This document shows positions 13,803 through 19,438 of a DNA stretch of 27,407 nt, in pieces. Source of the DNA: Oscillospiraceae bacterium (GTDB lineage Bacteria > Bacillota > Clostridia > Oscillospirales > UBA929); the NCBI GenBank assembly GCA_031289065.1, contig JAITQI010000101.1, forward strand, positions 1 through 27,407. The letters are read 5' to 3'. The notes under the pieces are model-generated. The model was not told the origin of the DNA. It did not search any database and saw nothing but the letters and a program-made list of their open reading frames with translations. Position 1 is the stretch's first letter. The number at the start of each line of letters is the position of its first letter. The position numbers and the translations under genes were made by a program.

Positions 13803-14072
13803 TCAGGGTCGTTCCAGCTTGTCGGTGAATCGCCGCAGGCGGACTTCGGCTTTTTGGAGGTGGCGGCAGACCACCGAGGGGTGTACATGCCAGCGGGCGG
13901 CGATCTCCGTCTGGCGGAGGCCTTGGCCCGTGTGCAGCAGGAAGGCCTCCCGCTGGCGGGGGGTCAGCTCCTCGTCCATGATCCGCCGCAGCAGGGTGGA
14001 CAGCCGGGCCAGCCGTTCCCGGTTGTCTCCCTCGCTGTACAGGACGCCCCACAAGTCGGTCTGGACGCCCAT
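13803..14072 (-). CDS. Sigma-70 region 4-like helix-turn-helix protein
   Basis: An 89-residue protein. Residues about 36-82 (LTPRQREAFLLHTGQGLRQTEIAA...HVHPSVVCRHLQKAEVRLRR) match region 4 of ECF/sigma-70 factors, the part that binds the -35 element; no region 2 is present, so it is not a complete sigma factor. Start ATG at 14072 overlaps the previous gene's stop by one base (TGATG), implying coupled translation. It is the last gene of a three-gene operon (zinc ribbon, coiled coil, this gene). It may act as a DNA-binding regulator, or as the region-4 part of a split sigma factor. Similar short proteins occur in mobile elements of Clostridia. Confidence 0.75.
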   Translation of the reverse strand: MGVQTDLWGVLYSEGDNRERLARLSTLLRRIMDEELTPRQREAFLLHTGQGLRQTEIAARWHVHPSVVCRHLQKAEVRLRRFTDKLERP

Positions 14073-14299
14073 CAGCGCCGCCGCCGGGCGGGGGAACCGT
14101 CGTAATAATGGGCCAGCAGACGGCCGATGTCCCGGGCGTCCCGGAACATCTCCCCCAGCAGGGCGGTCTGCCGCCGGCGCAAATAGGCCGCCTTGGGGTC
14201 GGTCTCCCGGAGGGCCAGCGCCCGGGCCGCCTGCGCGCTGGTCCGCAGCGCCTCGGCCAGCGCGGTATACTGCCCGGCCAGCTCTACGAGGGTGTACAC
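14072..14299 (-). CDS. Small coiled-coil protein of unknown function
   Basis: A 75-residue, almost entirely helical protein, rich in Ala, Leu and Arg, with heptad-like spacing (LVELAGQYTALAEALRTS ... LLGEMFRDARDIGRLLAHYY) and a basic tail SPARRRR. No catalytic motif is visible. Start: GTG at 14299, 5 bases after GAGAGGGGGGG, and inside the end of the upstream zinc-ribbon gene (16-base overlap). It precedes and is coupled to the region-4-like gene (TGATG). In this position it could be a partner that completes or inhibits the region-4 protein, but that is inference. I do not recognise the family. Confidence 0.65.
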   Translation of the reverse strand: MYTLVELAGQYTALAEALRTSAQAARALALRETDPKAAYLRRRQTALLGEMFRDARDIGRLLAHYYDGSPARRRR

Positions 14300-14487
14300 A
14301 GCAACCCCCCCTCTCCCATCACCCGTCGGCGGGGTTCCAGCCACCGCCGGACAAAGGGGCCGATACATTCCCCGCAAACAAGGAGGCCCTCCACGGCAAA
14401 GCAGAGGTCGCCGGGGTACAGTTCGCAGCCGTAAACGTCGCAGTGGGCCGCCGGTTTGGGGGGCCGCGGCTCGGGGCTGTCGGTCAT
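14284..14487 (-). CDS. Small zinc-ribbon protein
   Basis: A 67-residue protein with four well placed cysteines: CDVYGC (16 and 21) and CGEC (39 and 42), plus C33 in the hydrophobic GDLCFAVEGLLVC core, in the manner of small LIM/zinc-ribbon proteins of phages and integrative elements. The Pro-rich N-terminus is probably disordered. Start: ATG at 14487 with GGAGG 7 bases upstream; the frame is open to 14571 but that would overlap the promoter. First gene of a three-gene operon whose promoter contains a repressor operator. It probably binds zinc and a protein or nucleic acid partner; no defined function. Confidence 0.7.
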   Translation of the reverse strand: MTDSPEPRPPKPAAHCDVYGCELYPGDLCFAVEGLLVCGECIGPFVRRWLEPRRRVMGEGGLLCTPS

Positions 14488-14505
14488 CTCGCTCCCTCCG
14501 GTCAT

Positions 14506-14518
14506 CACAAAACGTGTG
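14506..14518. promoter_or_regulatory. Operator O1 (plus strand CACAAAACGTGTG)
   Basis: On the minus strand this reads CACACGTTTTGTG, matching O2 at 12 of 13 positions when aligned as ACACGTTTTGTGA. It lies just downstream of the predicted start of the zinc-ribbon operon transcript, 30 bp from O2 centre to centre. Confidence 0.65.
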
Positions 14519-14527
14519 TCTACTACC

Positions 14528-14556
14528 ATGTTACTACACGTTTTGTGTGCTGTCAA
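14528..14556 (-). promoter_or_regulatory. Promoter of the zinc-ribbon/coiled-coil/region-4 operon
   Basis: Minus strand: perfect TTGACA at 14556-14551, 17-base spacer, TAACAT at 14533-14528. Operator O2 (14536-14548) sits entirely within the spacer and O1 lies just past the start point. Confidence 0.8.
14536..14548. promoter_or_regulatory. Operator O2 (ACACGTTTTGTGT)
   Basis: A dyad ACAC-GTTTT-GTGT inside the spacer of the leftward promoter. It matches O3 at 11 of 13 positions. Confidence 0.7.
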
Positions 14557-14573
14557 GGCGACTGACAGCATTC

Positions 14574-14602
14574 TTGACGCAACACGTATCGTGTGCTACA
14601 AT
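14574..14602 (+). promoter_or_regulatory. Promoter of the third XRE gene
   Basis: TTGACG at 14574-14579, 17-base spacer, TACAAT at 14597-14602. Operator O3 (14582-14594) fills the spacer. The two promoters are back to back with 17 bp between their -35 hexamers. Confidence 0.8.
14582..14594. promoter_or_regulatory. Operator O3 (ACACGTATCGTGT)
   Basis: The most symmetric of the three sites (ACACG-TAT-CGTGT), seated in the spacer of the rightward promoter, so occupancy would repress the xre gene itself. Confidence 0.7.
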
Positions 14603-14622
14603 GGGGGACGAGGTGATGTGCC

Positions 14623-15024
14623 GTGACGCCCGGAACCCGTATCAAAGAACTGCGCGCAGCCGCGCTCATGACCCAGAAGGCGTTGGCCCAAAAGCTGGGG
14701 ATCTCCCCCAGCGCGGTGGGCATGTATGAACAGGGCCGCCGCCAGCCCGACCCGGAGACGGTGCTCAAGCTGTGCCGCCTGTTTGAAACCACCGCCGACT
14801 GGCTGCTCTTCGGCGCGGGGGGCCGCCGGGGGGAGGAGCCCCCCACCGACCTGGCCGTCCTGTTGGCGGATTGGCGCGGCGAACTGCTCGGCCTGTCGGG
14901 GCGCCTGTATCACAAAACCGCCCAGGGCCGCCGCCTGCTGCTGACCCGCAGCGACCTGGACAGACTCTGGCAAGCCGTCGCCGTGGCCGCGGAAATAACC
15001 CTCCGTCCCAAAGAGGGACGGTAA
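14623..15024 (+). CDS. XRE/Cro-CI-type repressor, probable master of the divergent operon
   Basis: A 133-residue regulator. Residues about 5-62 form a classical XRE HTH (RIKELRAAALMTQKALAQKL..., recognition helix SPSAVGMYEQGRRQPD, then TVLKLCRLFETTADWLLFG). The C-terminal half, about 75-133, is helical and lacks a peptidase motif, so it is not a LexA/CI-type self-cleaving repressor. Start: GTG at 14623 with GAGG about 9 bases upstream; an ATG at 14615 is in another frame. The protein is transcribed from a promoter containing O3, opposite an operon controlled by O1 and O2. The simplest reading is that it binds the ACACG dyads. Closed by a hairpin repeat at 15049-15090. Confidence 0.85.
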   Translation: MTPGTRIKELRAAALMTQKALAQKLGISPSAVGMYEQGRRQPDPETVLKLCRLFETTADWLLFGAGGRRGEEPPTDLAVLLADWRGELLGLSGRLYHKTAQGRRLLLTRSDLDRLWQAVAVAAEITLRPKEGR

Positions 15025-15026
15025 AA

Positions 15027-15090
15027 AACGAATGAAAAATGAAAAATGAAAACTTGTGGAGCCGCCGCACGGCGCGATTCCACAAGTTTT
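15027..15090. repeat. GAAAAAT-type 7-bp array plus palindromic core
   Basis: Units AACGAAT, GAAAAAT, GAAAAAT, GAAAACT (15027-15054) run into TGTGGAGCCGCCGCACGGCG, the same core as at 6344-6363 apart from two bases. This copy keeps a full inverted arm and so also forms the hairpin listed separately. Confidence 0.8.
15049..15090. terminator. Repeat-derived bidirectional hairpin between converging genes
   Basis: A 12-bp outer stem, AAAACTTGTGGA (15049-15060) with TCCACAAGTTTT (15079-15090), and an inner CGCC/GGCG stem around GCAC. The arms end in AAAA/TTTT on either strand. It lies between the third XRE gene and the S-layer protein gene, which converge. Confidence 0.65.
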
Positions 15091-15116
15091 CATGTCAATT
15101 CGGTTTATCAGCGACG

Positions 15117-17342
15117 TCAGTGCGCGATAATGATCCTTGGCTTCCCGCCTTCGGCGGCGGGTTTGTCCAGGTAGGCGGTGAAGCTGTTGGCGTAGACCCG
15201 GGCTTCGGCCACTGTGACGTAGGCCCCGGTGGCCTCGACAAGAACCTTGAGGCCGTCCGGGAGGGGCAGGGCGCGGCCGGACACGGTCAGGGCGGTGTTG
15301 CCGAGGAAGTCGGCGCGTTTGAGGCCGGTGACCTTGACGCAGGGCTGTATGGACGCCAGGTCGCCGCTCACGGTGCCCGCCAGGCCGTACACCTCCCCGC
15401 CGAAGAGGCCGCCGGTGATTTCATCGACGTCCAAAAACGCGTGGTCGCCGTTTTGGTCGGTGAGCGTCGCCAAGTCGTCCAGGGGTATGGTGGCGCCGTC
15501 CGACTCGTCGATCCGGTTGCGGACGAAGCGTGTGACGCCGTAATACAGCGCGTCGCCGGTGGCGTTGTTGAGTACGATAATGTCGGCCCGGCCGCCCGCG
15601 TCGGCGCGGACGGTCAGCACCCGGGCGGCGGGGAGGCTGTCGGGCAGCGTGGTTCTGCGCACCGTTACGGCCCGGCCTTCCGGGCCGCTCACATCGTAGA
15701 AGAGGGCGTAGGGCGCGACGGCCGCCGAACCGATTTGGCCGGTGCCCAGATCCAGCGCCGCCGCGCCGCGTGTGGGCAGCCGCTGCAAGCTCAGGCGGCC
15801 CGGGTTGCGTTGGGCGGCCAGCACCAGCGAGCCCTCGCGCAGGGTGTCCGCCCACTGATTGGCCCCGGTGATGGTCAGGCCGTTATACAGGGTGACGGTG
15901 TCCTCCGCGGTGAGGATGCCGGGCTGCATGGCGGGCAGGGCCGTGGCGTCCTGGATGTCGGCCACCTGTCCGTCCGGGGTGAACAGAAAGGTCATGGCCT
16001 CGCCGATTTTCCGGGCGGCCAGCTTCACCCGCGCCCCGTCGAGCACCGGGAAGGTCTGCCCCCCCAAGGTGATCACCTGGGCGGGGGCCTCGCGGTTGGG
16101 CTTGGCGTCCTCGTAAATACCGATGATGCGGAAGTCGGTGGCGGTCACAACACCGGCGGTTCGGTTGCAGACCAGCACGTCCCAACGGCGCAGGTCGGCC
16201 CACGTTGCGGCGACGCCGTTTTTATAGACTTTCGCGGCGGCGGCCATGCCCAGCAGGGGCAGCGGATTTTGCCCCGCCGCCGGTTCAAAGGTCAGCACGA
16301 CCGTCTCCCCCGCGCCGGATGCCGGGTTCCAGAAAATGTAGTCGATGCCGCCGGACGCCGTGAAGACAAAGCGCAGGCTCTGGCTCACGGTCATGTCCAG
16401 CCAGGACGCCTCCCAGAGGGCGGTCCGCCCGTCCGGGGCGATGAGCTGCGTCTTGGCGGGGATGTTGTCCACCCGAGCGCCGTCCATGCCGGTCACCGAC
16501 AGGGGGCCGGCCTCGGCGACGACAATATCCCGCCGGGTCTGCGTTTGGGGAACAAAGGACAGGGCCCGCCCCGCCCCGTCAACGGTCAGTGTCCCCCGCG
16601 CCCCGGCTTCGGCGGGCACCGGCGCGGAGGTGGGATAGAAGGCCAATTCGCCGCCGGTCAGGGTCACGAGGCCCCGGGTGACGCCGTCGGGGGCCAGACC
16701 CGCGCTTTGCAGGACAAGCACCTCAAGGGCGGCGAGGCCCAACGCCTCGGCGATGGTCGCCCCCGCCTTGTTTTTGGTGAACAGGGCGTTGTAAAACAGC
16801 AGCGCCCCCGAGGCCCGGGTGATGACGGCGTTATCCGGGTATGTCAGGCCCTTGGTCAGCCCGGCGACGGCGGCGGCGTTCAGGTAGCCCCGGGGCCAGT
16901 CCGCCCCCACCGCCTCATCGGTGGCCCCCAGCAGGCGCATGAGCATGGTCACAGCCTGGGCGAAGGTGATGGGGGTGTCCGGGCGGAAGGTGCCGTCCGG
17001 GAACCCGGCGATGATCTTCAGGGCGCGGACGGCGGCGTTGACATACCCCCGGGCCCAGTGGCCAGAACGCACGTCGGGGAAAATCGTATACCCCTCGTAG
17101 GCGCTCGCGTTTTCCGTTCCGGACAGCAGCACGGCTATTTTGCAGAACTGCGCCCGGGTCAGCGGATCGTCCGGGTGATAGTTCCCGTCGCCGTAGCCGC
17201 TGACCAGACCCAGGCTTTGCAGCATCGCCGCCGCCGCCGCGACCTGGGGATCCGAGATGTCCGGGAAGGCCGCCCGGGCCGGCGGCGCGTACAGGCCGAC
17301 GGCCAAAACGGCAACAAGCAGAAGCGCGGTCAATCGTTTCAT
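15117..17342 (-). CDS. S-layer-homology surface protein
   Basis: A 741-residue secreted protein. A signal peptide (KRLTALLLVAVLAVGLYAPPARA, about 2-24) is followed by three SLH domains, about 27-80, 85-140 and 143-195, with the typical FPD start, LVSGYGDGNYHPDDPLTR and IIAGFPDGTFRPDTPITF motifs and ITRA in the third; these bind wall polymer. The remaining about 540 residues are beta-rich with many short repeats of the type VTLTGG, TVRRTTLP, VLVEATGAYVTV and match no domain I can name. Start: ATG at 17342; a TTG at 17348 and a GTG at 17357 in frame are nearer to AAAGGTGG and cannot be excluded. It follows the export operon in the same orientation, separated by a gap full of repeats, so it is probably a separate transcript. 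Confidence 0.88.
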   Translation of the reverse strand: MKRLTALLLVAVLAVGLYAPPARAAFPDISDPQVAAAAAMLQSLGLVSGYGDGNYHPDDPLTRAQFCKIAVLLSGTENASAYEGYTIFPDVRSGHWARGYVNAAVRALKIIAGFPDGTFRPDTPITFAQAVTMLMRLLGATDEAVGADWPRGYLNAAAVAGLTKGLTYPDNAVITRASGALLFYNALFTKNKAGATIAEALGLAALEVLVLQSAGLAPDGVTRGLVTLTGGELAFYPTSAPVPAEAGARGTLTVDGAGRALSFVPQTQTRRDIVVAEAGPLSVTGMDGARVDNIPAKTQLIAPDGRTALWEASWLDMTVSQSLRFVFTASGGIDYIFWNPASGAGETVVLTFEPAAGQNPLPLLGMAAAAKVYKNGVAATWADLRRWDVLVCNRTAGVVTATDFRIIGIYEDAKPNREAPAQVITLGGQTFPVLDGARVKLAARKIGEAMTFLFTPDGQVADIQDATALPAMQPGILTAEDTVTLYNGLTITGANQWADTLREGSLVLAAQRNPGRLSLQRLPTRGAAALDLGTGQIGSAAVAPYALFYDVSGPEGRAVTVRRTTLPDSLPAARVLTVRADAGGRADIIVLNNATGDALYYGVTRFVRNRIDESDGATIPLDDLATLTDQNGDHAFLDVDEITGGLFGGEVYGLAGTVSGDLASIQPCVKVTGLKRADFLGNTALTVSGRALPLPDGLKVLVEATGAYVTVAEARVYANSFTAYLDKPAAEGGKPRIIIAH

Positions 17343-17360
17343 GCGCAAGGAAACCACCTT

Positions 17361-17388
17361 TCAGAAAACAGAGGACAGAAAACGGGGG
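17361..17388. repeat. ACAGAGG-type 7-bp tandem repeat (four units)
   Basis: Units TCAGAAA, ACAGAGG, ACAGAAA, ACGGGGG. It is nearly the same as the copy at 27338-27358. It lies directly upstream of the S-layer protein gene. Confidence 0.75.
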
Positions 17389-17397
17389 TTAGTACGG

Positions 17398-17446
17398 GAC
17401 GAATTAAAAATGAAAAATTTTGGAATCGCGTTGCGCACGATGATTT
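17398..17446. repeat. Diverged GAAAAAT-type element
   Basis: GACGAAT, TAAAAAT, GAAAAAT (17398-17418) followed by TTTGGAATCGCGTTGCGCAC, a degraded version of the GTGGAGCCGC...GCGG core seen at 6344 and 15055. The inverted arm is mostly lost. Confidence 0.6.
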
Positions 17447-17472
17447 AACTCCGGTGCGTGACGGGGGCTTTT

Positions 17473-17491
17473 CGCCCGCCTTCGGCGGGCG
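17473..17491. other. GC-rich hairpin in the permease/S-layer gap
   Basis: CGCCCGCC (17473-17480), loop TTC, GGCGGGCG (17484-17491), with TTTT before and GAAA after. It has no U-tract on the minus strand (AAAAGCCCC follows), so its value as a terminator of the export operon is doubtful. Confidence 0.45.
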
Positions 17492-17516
17492 GAAACCGGG
17501 TTGCTGGAGAGCTTTC

Positions 17517-17551
17517 ATTGTCAATTGTCCATTGTCACTCGTCAATTGTTC
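17517..17551 (-). repeat. ATTGTCA-type 7-bp tandem repeat (five units)
   Basis: Units ATTGTCA, ATTGTCC, ATTGTCA, CTCGTCA, ATTGTTC. It begins 1 base after the stop codon of the permease gene, reading along the gene, as TGACAAT-type units. Confidence 0.85.
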
Positions 17552-17552
17552 G

Positions 17553-18734
17553 TCATTCGCTTCGCAGGGCGTCCACCGGTTGGAGGGCGGAGGCTTTGGC
17601 GGCGGGGTAGAGGCCGAACAGGAGGCCCAGGGCCACCGAGACGCCGAAGGCCAGGGCCATAATGGCGGGGGTGGGGTAAAAGATGATGTCGTATTGTAGC
17701 TTGACCCAGGTCATGGTGATCAGGATGCCCGCGATCACACCCACCACGCCGCCCAAACTGGACACCAGACCGGACTCCACCAGAAATTGCGCGATGATGG
17801 AGCGCCGCTCGGCCCCGATCGCCTTGCGGATGCCGATCTCCCGGGTGCGCTCGGTGACGGTGACCAGCATGATGTTCATGATGCCGATGCCTCCCACCAG
17901 CAGGGAGATGCCGGCGATGACCCCCATGAAAATCATGTTGCCCCGCTCGATGTCGTTGCTCTCCTGAATGCTCTGGTTGAGGCTGTACACGTCGTACCAG
18001 GCGTAGGGGTGGTCTTTAAACATGGTGAACAGGTAGGCCTTGAGTTTGTCCACCGCCCGGGCGGTGGCGTCGGCGCTCTTGGCCTTGACGATGAACTGTT
18101 CGGTGCGGGTGTTTTTGAGCAGCAGCCGGTTTTGGCTGTAGGGCACGACGATGATGTTGTCCTCCGACCACTCGGAGTTGTCGAACTTCTGGGCGTACAC
18201 ACCCACCACCGTGAAGGCCTGGTTGTTGATGGTGAGCGTCTCCCCGACGGGGTCTTTGTAGTTGAACAGGTTTTCCCTGACCGCCGAACCGATCAGGCAG
18301 ACCCGGGTGGTCTTTTCCACATCCATATAGGACAGATCCCGCCCGGCGGCGATGTGGCTGTTGGTGCAGACGCTGTACTGATCCGAGCCGAAATAGACCT
18401 GCATTTGACGGCTCTTGGCCCCGTACTGAACCCGGGCGTCCCACATGCTCTGTTGGGGGGTGACGCCCTCCACCAGGTCGGTCATGCCCAGGCAGAAGCG
18501 GTAAAGCTCCTTGGTGAAGTCCTTGCCTCCCCACATGCTGGCGTACACCTGGATGCGGTTAGTGCCCAGGCTGTTGATGTATTGCATATCCTGGGCGGTT
18601 TTGGCCTGCTGGAGGGAAACCAGCACGATGACCGCCGCCACGCCGATGAAGATGCTCAGCACGGTCAGCCCCGCCCGGCCCTTTTTGGCCATGACCGAGC
18701 GCAGCGCCATGCGGATGCTTTGCAGGAGCTTCAC
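17553..18734 (-). CDS. MacB-type ABC transporter permease (FtsX-like)
   Basis: A 393-residue permease of the MacB/FtsX type: TM1 about 23-43 after a basic cytoplasmic start (ALRSVMAKKGRAGLT), a large extracytoplasmic MacB_PCD domain about 45-270, and three C-terminal TM helices about 275-300, 327-350 and 360-382 with the conserved GGIGIMNIMLVTVTERTREI and GIRKAIGAERRSI coupling region. It should act as a dimer with the ATPase encoded just before it (ATGA overlap) and the MacA-like protein. Such machines export peptides, antibiotics or lipoproteins, or pass on a mechanical signal. Substrate unknown; the S-layer protein gene is downstream but there is no evidence that it is the cargo. The last gene of the operon. 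Confidence 0.92.
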   Translation of the reverse strand: MKLLQSIRMALRSVMAKKGRAGLTVLSIFIGVAAVIVLVSLQQAKTAQDMQYINSLGTNRIQVYASMWGGKDFTKELYRFCLGMTDLVEGVTPQQSMWDARVQYGAKSRQMQVYFGSDQYSVCTNSHIAAGRDLSYMDVEKTTRVCLIGSAVRENLFNYKDPVGETLTINNQAFTVVGVYAQKFDNSEWSEDNIIVVPYSQNRLLLKNTRTEQFIVKAKSADATARAVDKLKAYLFTMFKDHPYAWYDVYSLNQSIQESNDIERGNMIFMGVIAGISLLVGGIGIMNIMLVTVTERTREIGIRKAIGAERRSIIAQFLVESGLVSSLGGVVGVIAGILITMTWVKLQYDIIFYPTPAIMALAFGVSVALGLLFGLYPAAKASALQPVDALRSE

Positions 18735-19438
18735 GATTTCACCGCCTCCCCCTCCGCCTCATCCCGGACAACCCGCCCGTCCACGACCCGCAGGCGGCGG
18801 CGGGCCACCTGGGCCAGGCCGTCGTCGTGGGTGATGAGCAGGATGGTCGCGCCCTCCCGGTTGAGAGCCCCCAGAATCTCGATGACGTGGGCGCCGGTCT
18901 GGGAGTCCAGGTTGCCGGTGGGCTCGTCGGCCATGATGATGGGCGGCTTGGCGGCGATGGCCCGGGCGATGGCCACCCGCTGCTGCTGCCCCCCCGACAT
19001 TTGCGCGGGTTTGTGTTTCATGCGGCTCTCCAGACCCACCCGGGCCAGCGCCTCCTCGGCCATGTCCCGGCGGCGGTCAAAGCGGACGCCCTGATAGACA
19101 AGGGGCAACTCGACGTTTTCCATGGCGGTCAGCCCCGCCAGCAGGTTGAAGCCCTGGAAGATGAAGCCGATGTGACGGCTGCGGATGCGGGCCAGCTTGC
19201 GGTCGGCCAAGGCGGACACCCGCGCCCCGTCCAGGAGGTAGTCGCCGTAGGTGGGTTGGTCGAGGCAGCCCAGGATGTTCATCAGGGTGGACTTGCCCGA
19301 GCCGGAGGCGCCGACGATGGCCGCGTACTCGCCCCGCTCCACCCGCAGGCTGACCCCGTCCAGGGCGCGCACCTCGTTCTCCTCGCCCTCGTTGTAAATC
19401 TTAAAGACATGGCGCAGATCGATGAGCGGTTCAGCCAT
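18731..19438 (-). CDS. MacB/LolD-type ABC transporter ATPase
   Basis: A 235-residue nucleotide-binding protein with Walker A GASGSGKST (43-51), Q-loop in FIFQGFN, a signature MSGGQQQR in place of LSGGQ, Walker B IIMADE, D-loop and the switch His in LLITHD. The close spacing to an FtsX-like permease places it in the LolD/MacB group. Start ATG at 19438 overlaps the end of the MacA-like gene by 8 bases (ATGGCTGA), and its own stop overlaps the permease start by 4, so the three genes are translationally coupled. The charged C-terminal tail (RDEAEGEAVKS) is short. Confidence 0.95.
   Translation of the reverse strand: MAEPLIDLRHVFKIYNEGEENEVRALDGVSLRVERGEYAAIVGASGSGKSTLMNILGCLDQPTYGDYLLDGARVSALADRKLARIRSRHIGFIFQGFNLLAGLTAMENVELPLVYQGVRFDRRRDMAEEALARVGLESRMKHKPAQMSGGQQQRVAIARAIAAKPPIIMADEPTGNLDSQTGAHVIEILGALNREGATILLITHDDGLAQVARRRLRVVDGRVVRDEAEGEAVKS

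Noticed and set aside
17361..17551. Repeat cluster as a CRISPR array
   Set aside because: Units are 7 bp without spacers and no cas gene is present.
15039..17699. An 886-codon open frame on the plus strand antisense to the S-layer protein gene
   Set aside because: It is rich in Gly, Gln, His and Arg with no domain, no ribosome site, and mirrors a true gene in GC-rich DNA.
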